Shown here piece after piece: positions 9,001 to 16,162 of a DNA stretch of 35,521 bases. Every line of letters starts with the position of its first letter. The first letter of the stretch is position 1. The stretch spans positions 1 to 35,521 of the forward strand of contig JAGBSO010000018.1 of NCBI GenBank assembly GCA_017631795.1, given 5' to 3'. The translations under genes were made by a program, and so were the position numbers. The notes beneath the pieces were generated by a model. It worked only from the letters and a program-made list of their open reading frames with translations, was not told the DNA's origin and made no database searches. Source of the stretch: Clostridia bacterium (GTDB lineage: Bacteria > Bacillota > Clostridia > Oscillospirales > Acutalibacteraceae).

Positions 9001-9367
9001 CGCCTGTGTCATGGCCATTACGGAAATGAGTAGCCATAGCGGCATTGATATCAGAAGATGTCTGATATCCGAGGAAAATATAGTCCTTACCTGAAACACC
9101 GCTGTTGAAGTCGGTTTCAATCTTTGTATAACCGCCCTGAGTAGCTTCAGATGTAGCATCAGCATTCTTTCCAGCCTGACCGTAACGGATAGACGAAATG
9201 AACTGAGTACCCTGAGGGTAGTAATAGTATCTGCCGGGAACATATGAACCCATTGAAATTGCATCAGCAATAACGGGCATACAAACGGCAAAAGCTGTGA
9301 AGCACATTACAAATGCAAGTAACATGCTGAAAGCTTTCTTTGATGTTGTTTTTACTTTCGTGAACAT
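6011..9367 (-). CDS. Secreted multi-domain Cys/His-repeat surface protein
   Basis: This 1118-residue exported protein has a signal peptide (MFTKVKTTSKKAF then a hydrophobic core ending near VIADA). Domains in order: three GGDYIYLY-type beta repeats (about 50-220), an alpha-helical FIVAR-like segment (about 225-310), two InlB B-repeat/Listeria-Bacteroides-type units containing FLGWS and FTGWN (about 325-450), and fourteen ~35-residue units of the form PTCT-x-x-GY..CxxCG...LGH (about 455-985). A carboxypeptidase-regulatory/SpaA-like Ig domain (VTFTEMNTG, LPEGDYELTIKANG) and a C-terminal tail with CDCYCHK and HECCDH follow. There is no LPXTG motif. The start at 9367 has GAGGAG 9 nt upstream. The Cys pairs may bind metal or form disulfides; adhesion or surface display is inferred, not shown. 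Confidence 0.85.
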   Translation of the reverse strand: MFTKVKTTSKKAFSMLLAFVMCFTAFAVCMPVIADAISMGSYVPGRYYYYPQGTQFISSIRYGQAGKNADATSEATQGGYTKIETDFNSGVSGKDYIFLGYQTSSDINAAMATHFRNGHDTGGAETYQFMVNGKVCDFTITGRNTSGKQDLNADAGGDYIYLYATKDPKAGLPVTAIAASSSGDAGSQAPAGYYTVERDNNGAISDCNAGAGGDYVYIYFNNTTAYTDVTNPMLRMLESIEIAGELGDQNCYTADTWRTFSDALSAANRIAALFNNPYNAGTADASQITAAASALENAIAGLETVIRIDAATNGGTTTATQYTVLAGDKKTVSFPGASYTATKEGHTFLGWSTDKDATTGNKKTFSVPVGATVYAIFSINKFTVNFYNTVTKETVKSETVNYKGNATAPEVPQFIKNNADTHYKFTGWNKEFTNITAGMTVNTVYETEAHSFRLVSETTATCKRAGVKNYVCDDCGETKTETAPIDPNNHVNTVSYPAKESTCTVPGYTAYTYCNDCQKVISGREELPLAEHKWGEWSTPTATCTKDGITTRKCSVCGATETKPVAATGHTWGNWTTTKEATCTANGREERVCSVCKETESRIVNALGHDYVPEVTAPTCTDIGYTTHTCSRCGDSYIDTYTEALGHDWQDKGAPTKEPTCTETGLQNQECSRCDATQVKVLDELGHDWTNETITKNPTCTETGLMNATCDRCGDVQTSIEIPALGHDWDDGVVTVAPTCTHPGNKHYTCNVCGEEKNEVLYALGHAWDEGVVIIKPTCSSEGEKYHICANCGDVKTEKIAKLPHEYNGVVTFPTCTEGGYTTYTCSVCGDVLVTEHVDAVGHANLVTVVPPSCTLQGYTVTRCLVCDQIDRTDYVPATGHSYEKSTVLPTCTEKGYTLVKCASCGDNAKSDFVDPLGHEYTVSTVAPTCTQKGYDLHSCIRGDRSYADNYVDATGHNYVEVEGGRVEPTKTQSGYILHACDVCSNEMKEILYYDGKALVYITLYDSEGNIIPNATVTFTEMNTGRTFELKTDLNGYFTEVLPEGDYELTIKANGIKTTTAYIYVHNGNADIEIPEISVVECDCYCHKSDFISAIRRIFAKILAIFGTKHECCDHSAV
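6395..7998 (-). repeat. Fourteen tandem CxxC...GH coding repeats
   Basis: Within the surface-protein gene, units of about 29-38 codons repeat from roughly 7998 down to 6395, with consensus (P/A)TCT..GY...C..CG.......LGH. Units 3-12 keep all three Cys and the closing His. Unit 13 reads CIRGD where neighbours read CxxCGD, as if one Cys codon was lost. Unit 14 has PTKT in place of PTCT. The C-terminal units are therefore the decayed end of the array. Confidence 0.85.
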
Positions 9368-9513
9368 TTGAAAGTCTCCTCTCGTTGAATTATACACAGT
9401 AATACAGAATAATTCATCGTATTGTACCATTTATTATATATAATAAAATAATAAAATACAAGAAATAAAAAATAAATAAGAAAAAAGTTTACAAAAAATT
9501 CACAATTGAGGAT

Positions 9514-9545
9514 AAAAAAAGCAATGAATCTGCGGATTCACTGCT
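9514..9545 (-). terminator. Rho-independent terminator overlapping a stop codon
   Basis: On the minus strand AGCAGTGAATC pairs with GATTCATTGCT (one G-T pair) around a CGCA loop, followed by seven T. The TGA stop of the upstream EEP-family gene (9538-9540) lies inside the stem. Confidence 0.8.
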
Positions 9546-10251
9546 TCTCAAACTCTGCAATTATCGGAAGATGGTCAGAAATCACATCTGTTATTGTTTC
9601 TGTCTTTCTGCATTTCAGACCTCTGTAAAAAATATAATCAATCTTCACATCAGGCTTATCTGACGGGTATGTACACATACCTCTGCTTTCCGCCTTTGCG
9701 TCTGCATCTGCAAGTCTTTCACGCAAGGGAGCTAAAACCTTGTCATCAGGCTCTGTGTTGAAATCGCCCATAAGAATAACGGGGATATCAATTTCATCAA
9801 GAAGTCCGCAGATGGTTTTTACCGCATTTCTGCGCTCTGCCTTTGCAAGACCCATGTGACAGACAAGAAAACAGATATCCTGACCGTCGATATCAGCAAC
9901 TGCTTTTATGACACATCTCGTTTCATACGAAGCTCTTTCAAATTTAAACTTCGGGTCGGGAATTTTTATGGTTTCCGCTGATTTAAACTTGTGTTTGCTG
10001 ACAATCGCATTTCCGTATGGCGATGTTTTTCTCACCTTTATTGCTTCGCCGAAATATCTGTACCAAGAGAGTTTATCTCCCAACGCATTCGTCTGGTCAG
10101 TATAGCCTTCAACAGGCCCTTCACCACGGACTTCATTGAGTCCGCACACATCGGGGTCATATTTTCTTATCGCATCTGCAAACAAATCAATATCAATAAC
10201 CTGCTTTTTATAATCCAGACAATGCTGGATATTGAATGTCATAACTTTCAT
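9538..10251 (-). CDS. Endonuclease/exonuclease/phosphatase (EEP) family protein
   Basis: This 237-residue metal-dependent phosphoesterase has the full EEP catalytic set: N7 in TFNIQH, E40 in LNEVRG, D163 and N165 in MGDFNTEP, D205 in KIDYIF, and D226-H227 in SDHLPI. Substrates in this superfamily range from DNA (exonuclease III) to phospholipids and inositol phosphates. There is no signal peptide, so it should act in the cytoplasm. The ATG at 10251 has AGGAG 8 nt upstream, and its own promoter is present. The length and compact core resemble stand-alone EEP hydrolases rather than ExoA. The substrate cannot be assigned. Confidence 0.85.
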   Translation of the reverse strand: MKVMTFNIQHCLDYKKQVIDIDLFADAIRKYDPDVCGLNEVRGEGPVEGYTDQTNALGDKLSWYRYFGEAIKVRKTSPYGNAIVSKHKFKSAETIKIPDPKFKFERASYETRCVIKAVADIDGQDICFLVCHMGLAKAERRNAVKTICGLLDEIDIPVILMGDFNTEPDDKVLAPLRERLADADAKAESRGMCTYPSDKPDVKIDYIFYRGLKCRKTETITDVISDHLPIIAEFEKQ

Positions 10252-10279
10252 TTTTACAGCTCCTGATTCCGTTTGGTTC

Positions 10280-10308
10280 ATTATATCAAACATTCAGCCT
10301 TTTTACAA
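10280..10308 (-). promoter_or_regulatory. Promoter for the EEP-family gene
   Basis: On the minus strand TTGTAA (10303-10308), 17 nt, then a perfect TATAAT (10280-10285), about 30 nt before the start codon. Confidence 0.6.
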
Positions 10309-10315
10309 TTATTTT

Positions 10316-10798
10316 TTACCATGTCCTTACACCGTCAATATGAAGAAAACGCAGAATGTCATAGTTATAAGCAGACAGCGGTTTATTCAGCGCATCATAT
10401 GTATGTGCGGCAGTAAGAATCACGGGATTCACGGCAATAATCACAGGGGTGTGAAAAAATTCACCGTTGCTTCTTCCCAACTGTACAATATCCCCCGGCA
10501 AGACTTCATCACGGGTCACTTCATGTGCATAAGGTCCGACTGATTCATTATTCACAAGGAAACGGTAAAGATATTCAACACCTGTCCATGCTGCTGCACG
10601 ATCATAAAGTGAACGGTAATACCAACCCACATCAGGTGTGTAATTCATCACTCCCGCACCTGCATAAATACATTGCGATGCGAAATTTGTGCAGTCTCCG
10701 CCTATATTCTGAAAATTATAATAGGCGGGATTTCTGCCCAATGCCCATTTCCGTGCGTAAGCCACCGCAGCTGCTCTGTTATAGATTTTCTCTCGCAT
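10316..10798 (-). CDS. Amidase-domain (papain-fold) protein
   Basis: This 160-residue protein matches the 'putative amidase domain' (Amidase_6) family common in Clostridia and bacilli. NIGGDCTNFASQC carries the presumed nucleophile C36, FFHTPVI carries the catalytic His, and AHTYDALNKPLS is the usual C-terminal signature. The N-terminal YNRAAAVAYARKWA segment is also typical. The domain alone makes up the whole protein and there is no signal peptide, whereas many relatives are secreted with longer N-termini. AGGTGGTGA lies upstream of the ATG. Peptidoglycan or spore-wall peptide cleavage is the usual guess for the family but is not shown here. Confidence 0.8.
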   Translation of the reverse strand: MREKIYNRAAAVAYARKWALGRNPAYYNFQNIGGDCTNFASQCIYAGAGVMNYTPDVGWYYRSLYDRAAAWTGVEYLYRFLVNNESVGPYAHEVTRDEVLPGDIVQLGRSNGEFFHTPVIIAVNPVILTAAHTYDALNKPLSAYNYDILRFLHIDGVRTW

Positions 10799-10900
10799 TT
10801 ATTCACCACCTTTGTATATGCTATGATTCAATTATGATGTTTGTTAATCCCGTCACTTGTCCGCAGGATGTTGCATATATTGTGATGGGAGGTGATTTTA

Positions 10901-11308
10901 ATGAATGTATGCAGTTGCAAATGCAGATGTGAATGTACTGTTTTCGCTATAATTGCAAGTGTGATAGCAGGTGTGGTTGCAGCATTTCTCAATTTTTCGC
11001 TGACAATAGCAATCCCACAGTTTGTGTTGTGGATATTTTTCGGAGTTGCGCTGATTTTCCTTGCTGCCTCACTTCTTGCAGCACCTTTTGTTGACAAGAA
11101 AGAGTCAGACGGTTGTCTGTGCGGAGTTGTCAGCGCATTGATAGCAGGTGTTCTCGGAACAGTTCTGATTGCACTTGTTCTTGTTCTTGCAGACATTGCG
11201 GCAGGTCTTCTGGCATCTGTTCTCACAGGATTATTGTTCGGATTCTTCACTCTGACCGTAACATCAGTTGCATGTCTTATAAAAAGTATATTTAACTGCC
11301 AGTTCTGA
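10901..11308 (+). CDS. Cys-rich small four-helix membrane protein
   Basis: This 135-residue protein has an N-terminal comb of five alternating cysteines (C4, C6, C8, C10, C12), four hydrophobic helices, and further Cys in GCLCG, VACL and FNCQF. GGGAGGTGA stands just upstream of the ATG at 10901; a GTG nine bases earlier lies in the Shine-Dalgarno itself. I do not recognise a named family. The cytoplasm-facing or membrane-edge Cys array could bind metal, be acylated, or be redox active. It is divergent from the amidase-domain gene and ends at its own terminator. Confidence 0.75.
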   Translation: MNVCSCKCRCECTVFAIIASVIAGVVAAFLNFSLTIAIPQFVLWIFFGVALIFLAASLLAAPFVDKKESDGCLCGVVSALIAGVLGTVLIALVLVLADIAAGLLASVLTGLLFGFFTLTVTSVACLIKSIFNCQF

Positions 11309-11325
11309 ACATAAGTAAAAAAATG

Positions 11326-11360
11326 AGCGATACCCTGCAAAAGCGGAGTATCGCTTTGTT
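11326..11360 (+). terminator. Terminator of the Cys-rich membrane protein gene
   Basis: AGCGATAC pairs with GTATCGCT (11348-11355), followed by a T-rich stretch (TTGTTT), 18 nt after the stop codon. Confidence 0.7.
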
Positions 11361-11362
11361 TC

Positions 11363-11395
11363 ATAAAAAAACTGCCGTCAGAAAAGACAGCAGTT
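11363..11395 (-). terminator. Terminator of the YHYH/Ig-like protein gene
   Basis: Read on the minus strand, AACTGCTGTC pairs with GACGGCAGTT (one G-T pair) around a six-base loop and is followed by seven T. It lies 34 nt past the stop codon at 11429. Confidence 0.8.
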
Positions 11396-11428
11396 GAAAA
11401 TATGTATTTTTTGACATTTACAAGACAA

Positions 11429-12748
11429 TCATTCATTTGTATTCAAAGAAATTTCAGACTTGTTTTTTCTCTTTTTCACAACACAAACGATTGCAACACC
11501 TGCAACAGCGACACCTGCAAGCACCAACGGAATTGAAATTGATGAACGGACTTTAACATCATATTCTGCTATCACACCGTTTGCAGAAGTTGCAATTACA
11601 GTTATATTTCCGCTTTTTAATGCGGTCAGCTTTCCATCAGCATCAACCTCTGCAATTTCAGGATCACTTACTTTCCATTCGATATCACGGTTTGTTGTAT
11701 TCGATGGTGTAAAGATTGCTGACAAAAAAACTGAATCACCGATCTGCACATCTTTTTCACCTTCAATTGTAATTGATTTTGCTTTTATCTCATTTACCTG
11801 CACAGTAATTGAGTCACTCATATTGTTTTTTGATGTGGCTGTAATAACCGTTGTTCCGCATGCTACCGCAGTAATTGTACCGTCTGCAGAAACAGAAGCA
11901 ATTGCAGAGTCTTCTGTAGTCCATGTAAGCTCAGGGAAAGTCGCATCTGCAGGTGATATGATTGCATTGATCTGTTGTTTTTCACCCAGAATCAATTCAA
12001 TTTTTTCGTTTTCTATTTCCACCGTTTCTACATGTTTTTCTTTTACTTCAAAAGCTACTTTGTCCGAAACACCGTTACTTGCAGTTGCAACGATTTCAAC
12101 TTCACCCTCGCTGAGCAAACTGACTTTTCCGTCTTCTGAAACTATAGCCACATCCTCATTGCTGCTTGTCCAGGTTATCATATCATTATCCACATTTTCA
12201 GGTGTTATAGTTGCTGTGAGAGCAATGTTTTCTCCGATATAATATTCTGATGAATCCGGCAAACCGGATACTGACACTTTATCAGCTTTGATTTCTTTAA
12301 CCGTAATTCGAACAGAACTTGTCTTCCCGTTGAATGTTTCTGCGGTAAGAGTTGCTGTTCCGTAACTCTTTGCAACAATTTTTGACCCCCTGACAGCAAC
12401 AACAGAAGGATCACTTGAACTCCATGTAACATTTGTGCTGCATGAATTGCTCGGATAAACAGCTGCATCAATTGATATTTCCTCACCGATTTTCAATGTG
12501 GTTTTTTCAGATGTTACCCTGACGCTTGACGGAAAGACATCTGTGTAAGGACAGTAACCGCTATTATGCAAATGTGCAGAACTTCCGCCGCAATGATAGT
12601 GATAGCTGCCCAAACCACTTTTATTTTTGTTATCGCTATGCCCTCCGCTGCTGTCTGTACGACCCTGATGTGCAAAAACTGCTACAGTCGAAAAGATAAT
12701 TAACAATACTGTAAACAATAATATTGAAAAATTTTTAATTATTTTCAA
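11429..12748 (-). CDS. YHYH-domain protein with bacterial Ig-like repeats
   Basis: This 439-residue exported, membrane-anchored protein has a signal peptide ending at VAVFA. A YHYH domain with AHQGRTDSSGGH and SYHYHCGG...AHLH..GYCPY follows, where clustered His and Cys suggest metal binding. Next come four Big_2-type Ig-like domains (repeated 'TLKIGE', 'WSSSDPSV', 'GTATLTA' patterns) at about 75-155, 160-240, 245-325 and 325-400. A C-terminal transmembrane helix (about 403-425) and a short KKRKNKS cytoplasmic tail end the protein. There is no LPXTG. Translation starts at TTG (12748), with AGGAGAGG upstream. It is flanked by its own terminator. A structural or cell-surface role is inferred. 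Confidence 0.85.
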   Translation of the reverse strand: MKIIKNFSILLFTVLLIIFSTVAVFAHQGRTDSSGGHSDNKNKSGLGSYHYHCGGSSAHLHNSGYCPYTDVFPSSVRVTSEKTTLKIGEEISIDAAVYPSNSCSTNVTWSSSDPSVVAVRGSKIVAKSYGTATLTAETFNGKTSSVRITVKEIKADKVSVSGLPDSSEYYIGENIALTATITPENVDNDMITWTSSNEDVAIVSEDGKVSLLSEGEVEIVATASNGVSDKVAFEVKEKHVETVEIENEKIELILGEKQQINAIISPADATFPELTWTTEDSAIASVSADGTITAVACGTTVITATSKNNMSDSITVQVNEIKAKSITIEGEKDVQIGDSVFLSAIFTPSNTTNRDIEWKVSDPEIAEVDADGKLTALKSGNITVIATSANGVIAEYDVKVRSSISIPLVLAGVAVAGVAIVCVVKKRKNKSEISLNTNE

Positions 12749-12846
12749 AACAAACCTCTCCTTTTTGAAACTACACGGCTATATATCCGCATAAGTTTTC
12801 TGAAAATTTCTAATCATAAAAAAACATAAGATCATGAAAGCGCTGC

Positions 12847-14256
12847 TTACATTTTCTTTTCGGTGAAATGTTTTCTTACTGCTTCAACAGGAGCTATTGC
12901 GCCGAAATGATTTATAACACCCGAAAGTCTTGTAAAAATATCGGGATCCCATTCTTCCTGTTTTGCCGCATTTTCAACACCGAAATAATCAGTCAGTTCG
13001 GTAAGCTGTGCTTTAAACTGCGAATAGGGCGGTTTTTTTATGCTCCATGCAGACTGAGCGGCTGCAACATATCTCGGAAAGCACATATATTCCATATATT
13101 CGATATTTCTCACATATTCTGTCCATATGGGCACATCTGTACCTATAACAAGGGAATTTATATCCGTGTTGTATTCATACACTTTTTTCAGCGGTGTCAT
13201 TGAATAGGGATAATCCATGTACATATGGAAAAAATCGCTGACGATTACGGGATTTCCGCTTTTTGCCGACAGACCTTTTCTGTCCATCCACATCTGCACG
13301 GTAATATCCTTGTCAAGATTTCCGCCGTTCAGACTTTCATTCCATGTGATGACCTTTTTGCCTTTCTGCGAAAGATAATTCTTTACACGGTTTATGAAAT
13401 ATCCCTGCAATTCTTCTTCATCTGCAAGATTTTCCTTTTTCATAAGCTCCTGACAGACTTTGCAACGTTTCCACTGCTCTTTCGGTGCTTCATCACCGCC
13501 GATATGAATATATTCATCGGGAAAGATTGCACATATCTCATCAAAAATATCATAAAGAATGTCATAACTTTCATCATCACCTGCACAGATGATATCCTTG
13601 AAAATTCCTGCTCTTGTTTTGATTTCAACTTTTTTATCACCGCACACAAGTGACGGAATTGAAGCAAGTAAAGCCGACACATGACCCGGCATATCAATTT
13701 CAGGCACAACAATCATATGATTTTTATGAGCATACTCCACGATTTCACGCATTTCTTCCTGAGTATAAAAGCCTGAATGGATTTCGTCATTCTGTTCACT
13801 GCCGAAATTACTGCCGTATCTGACTGAGCCGATTTCTGTCAGCTCGGGATATTTTTTTATTTCAGCTCTCCATCCCTGGTCATCCGTAAGATGCCAGTGA
13901 AAAACATTGAATCTGAGCTTTGCGCAGTGATCTATCATTCTTTTAAGATTTTCCGTTGTCACAAAATGACGGCAGGAATCAATCATAAATGAACGGTAAG
14001 AATATTTCGGAATGTCCTTTATATGCACATTGGGGATATTCTGACCGCACTGGAATTTTATCTGTTCAAGGAGATTTTTTGCATAGAAAAATCCCGCATC
14101 GGAAGAAGCTCTGACAGTTATTTTTCCGTCAATATGAATAACAAAGCACTCGTTTTTCAGTCTGCTGTCAGTTGCCGTTTCAACGGGTGCATCAGCTCTT
14201 GAAAATCCCGGCAGATATGAAATCTCATATGGTGCGGGAATCAGCGACAGTTTCAT
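12847..14256 (-). CDS. GH20 beta-N-acetylhexosaminidase
   Basis: This 469-residue glycoside hydrolase family 20 enzyme releases terminal GlcNAc or GalNAc. The active-site pair D255-E256 in HIGGDEAPKEQW is intact: Glu is the acid and Asp orients the 2-acetamido group for substrate-assisted catalysis. HWHLTDDQGWR (120-130) and the PEIDMPGH segment (185-192) are family hallmarks. The N-terminal GH20b-like domain is present but short. There is no signal peptide, so it acts on imported oligosaccharides. Its ATG overlaps the SfsA stop (ATGA), and it is the last gene of the five-gene operon that starts at 17050. I see no convincing terminator after it, only a short T run. Confidence 0.92.
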   Translation of the reverse strand: MKLSLIPAPYEISYLPGFSRADAPVETATDSRLKNECFVIHIDGKITVRASSDAGFFYAKNLLEQIKFQCGQNIPNVHIKDIPKYSYRSFMIDSCRHFVTTENLKRMIDHCAKLRFNVFHWHLTDDQGWRAEIKKYPELTEIGSVRYGSNFGSEQNDEIHSGFYTQEEMREIVEYAHKNHMIVVPEIDMPGHVSALLASIPSLVCGDKKVEIKTRAGIFKDIICAGDDESYDILYDIFDEICAIFPDEYIHIGGDEAPKEQWKRCKVCQELMKKENLADEEELQGYFINRVKNYLSQKGKKVITWNESLNGGNLDKDITVQMWMDRKGLSAKSGNPVIVSDFFHMYMDYPYSMTPLKKVYEYNTDINSLVIGTDVPIWTEYVRNIEYMEYMCFPRYVAAAQSAWSIKKPPYSQFKAQLTELTDYFGVENAAKQEEWDPDIFTRLSGVINHFGAIAPVEAVRKHFTEKKM

Positions 14257-14939
14257 TTTTCTTTCCTCCGTAAATTTATTGCAATCTCTTTATTTATAAC
14301 CATTTCATCAGCACTGACATCACAGTTGACAGCAAGTATTTTTACCCCTGCCCTTTCTGCTTCACGCAGAGCATCTCCGAATTGTCTGTGAGTTTCGTCA
14401 TTGGGCGAAAACACATTCACATGCTGAGTCTGAATCACAAACAGAATATATGCTTCATAGCCTTCTTTTCTGCATTCAACAAGCTCCCTGATGTGCTTCA
14501 CTCCCCTGTCTGTGGGAGCATCGGGAAACAGCGCAACACCGTCTTTTATCAGCGTGACACCCTTGACTTCCGCAAAGATTTTCCTATCTTTGCCTTCGAT
14601 GTAAAAATCAAAACGGGAGTTGCCGTATTTCACTTCTGCACGCACTTTGCAATCCGGAAAAATTTTTCTGAAATACTCACCTGCCGCAATATTCGGAGCC
14701 TGTGAATCAATATTGAAAATCTCCCCGTCTTTTTCGGCTGCAACAAGGTCATATTTCGTTTTCCGCAAGGGATTTGAGCTTTCTTCAAGATAAACTACCG
14801 CATTTTCAGTCAGCAATTCTTTCAGCCTGCCCGTGTTTTTAACATGGCAGACCGTTTCGTTACCGTCAACATCAGCCATAGCAATGAATCTGTTGGGACG
14901 GGAAATAAATTTTGCTTTTGTTATGTTTGAATATTTCAT
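14253..14939 (-). CDS. sfsA: SfsA family protein (sugar fermentation stimulation)
   Basis: The 228-residue protein matches SfsA. It has an OB-like N-terminal part (RPNRFIAMADVDG, CHVKNTGRL) and a PD-(D/E)XK nuclease-like core with RFDFYIEG and FAEVKGVTL, then the typical FPDAPTDRGVKHI motif. SfsA proteins bind DNA, and the fold implies a nuclease, but their cellular role is not settled. It sits 8 bp after the PflX-like gene and overlaps the GH20 gene by 4 bp. The Shine-Dalgarno is weak, so it probably depends on coupling to the upstream gene. Confidence 0.92.
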   Translation of the reverse strand: MKYSNITKAKFISRPNRFIAMADVDGNETVCHVKNTGRLKELLTENAVVYLEESSNPLRKTKYDLVAAEKDGEIFNIDSQAPNIAAGEYFRKIFPDCKVRAEVKYGNSRFDFYIEGKDRKIFAEVKGVTLIKDGVALFPDAPTDRGVKHIRELVECRKEGYEAYILFVIQTQHVNVFSPNDETHRQFGDALREAERAGVKILAVNCDVSADEMVINKEIAINLRRKEK

Positions 14940-14947
14940 ATAACTTT

Positions 14948-15817
14948 TCAGACACCGCTTAAATCAAAGGGCGGTGTATACTCTTTTTTTGCAGATGAAA
15001 AATCCTGCACATAGGCATTTTCAATACCGCAAAGATACATATAATCAACAGCTTTGTTGTATTCTTCTTCGGAAACAGTCTTCTGCAATTCGGGGAAGGT
15101 GCAGTTTTTATTCGGTGTAAACTGACTCATAAGGCTGAAAACAACTTTGTCTCCGAATTCATCAGACACCCAGTCGATAACATCAAGTGTGTTTTCCGTG
15201 GAATCAGGCAACATCAGATGACGGACAACAACACCTTTCAGCATGATTCCGTTGTCATCAAAAACAGCTTCACCTGTCTGCCTGAACATTTCACGGATTG
15301 CCGATTTTGCTTTTTCGGGATAATCGGGTGCAAGGGAATATTTTTTTGCAAGAGAAGAATCCATATACTTCATATCGGGAAGATAAATCTGAATTTTACC
15401 CTCAAATTTTTTCAGAGTTTCAGTGCTGTCGTAACCGCTTGAATTGTACACAACAGGCACACTCAGCGATTTTTCGAGGGACTCAAGAATTTTTTCGGCA
15501 TAATGAGTGGGTGTTACAAGATTTATGTTATGTACACCGCTGTCAATAAGCTCCTTATAAATCTCACAAAGGCGCTCTGTCGATATTTCCTTGCCGAAAC
15601 AGCCTGAGCTGATTTCATAATTCTGACAGAAAACGCATTTCATATTGCATCCGCTGAAAAATACGGTGCCTGAGCCTTTTGTTCCGCTGATACATGGTTC
15701 TTCCCAGAAATGAGCCGCAGCTCTTGCAATTTTAAGTGTATCGGGAGCACCGCAGACACCTGTTTTCTGCATTCTGTCAACATTGCAGTTTCTCGGGCAG
15801 ATGTTACAGTTTGCCAT
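14948..15817 (-). CDS. PflX-like radical SAM protein
   Basis: This 289-residue radical SAM enzyme related to pyruvate formate-lyase activating proteins (the 'PflX' group) has the 4Fe-4S motif CNMKCVFC (C57, C61, C64). It has a preceding Cys-rich segment, CNICPRNC...GVCG, that may hold a second cluster, as in relatives. The ATG at 15817 gives a 4-bp ATGA overlap with the tautomerase stop. A TTG 21 bp upstream (15838) would add seven residues but has no better ribosome site. The partner glycyl-radical enzyme is not in this window, so the substrate is open. The operon context is with carbohydrate enzymes and SfsA. Confidence 0.85.
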   Translation of the reverse strand: MANCNICPRNCNVDRMQKTGVCGAPDTLKIARAAAHFWEEPCISGTKGSGTVFFSGCNMKCVFCQNYEISSGCFGKEISTERLCEIYKELIDSGVHNINLVTPTHYAEKILESLEKSLSVPVVYNSSGYDSTETLKKFEGKIQIYLPDMKYMDSSLAKKYSLAPDYPEKAKSAIREMFRQTGEAVFDDNGIMLKGVVVRHLMLPDSTENTLDVIDWVSDEFGDKVVFSLMSQFTPNKNCTFPELQKTVSEEEYNKAVDYMYLCGIENAYVQDFSSAKKEYTPPFDLSGV

Positions 15818-16158
15818 CAGAAGTTTGAGCCGTTCCAACCCCAGTCGGAAACGGGATGATATGTCACATAAACTGATGTACCGGGAATTCCGAGTTCGTT
15901 TTCAAAAAGCTCACAGATTTTTCCTGTAAGTTTCTCATAAGCTTCGGAAGATGCGTTTCCCAAGAGACTTACGGAAACATAAGCTCCTTTTTCAATCTTG
16001 TTTCCGCCCATCCAGAGGTCATAATTATCATCAATACCGACCATGAGATATGTTTCTGACTTGCCGAGTACGGACATGAGTCTGCCGAATTCAGCTTTGA
16101 TAACTTCTTTCTTTTCGGGTGCTACATTTGTTGTGATTTTTGAATCAATAAAAGGCAT
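15817..16158 (-). CDS. MIF-like tautomerase
   Basis: This 113-residue protein is homologous to macrophage migration inhibitory factor / phenylpyruvate tautomerase. Pro2, the catalytic base after Met removal, K33 in LGKSETYLMV, and the C-terminal DWGWNGSNF (human MIF ends NWGWNNSTFA) are all present, and length matches the 114-residue family. It should form a trimer and catalyse keto-enol tautomerisation. AAGGAG lies 9 nt before the ATG, 4 bp after the GH43 gene. MIF-type (rather than 4-OT-type) tautomerases are less common in bacteria. No export signal is visible, so a host-directed role is speculative. Confidence 0.9.
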   Translation of the reverse strand: MPFIDSKITTNVAPEKKEVIKAEFGRLMSVLGKSETYLMVGIDDNYDLWMGGNKIEKGAYVSVSLLGNASSEAYEKLTGKICELFENELGIPGTSVYVTYHPVSDWGWNGSNF

Positions 16159-16162
16159 AGTT

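Noticed and set aside
11429..12748. LPXTG-type sortase anchor on the YHYH/Ig-like protein
   Set aside because: The C-terminus has a hydrophobic helix and a basic tail but no LPXTG-like motif before it, so simple membrane anchoring is more likely.
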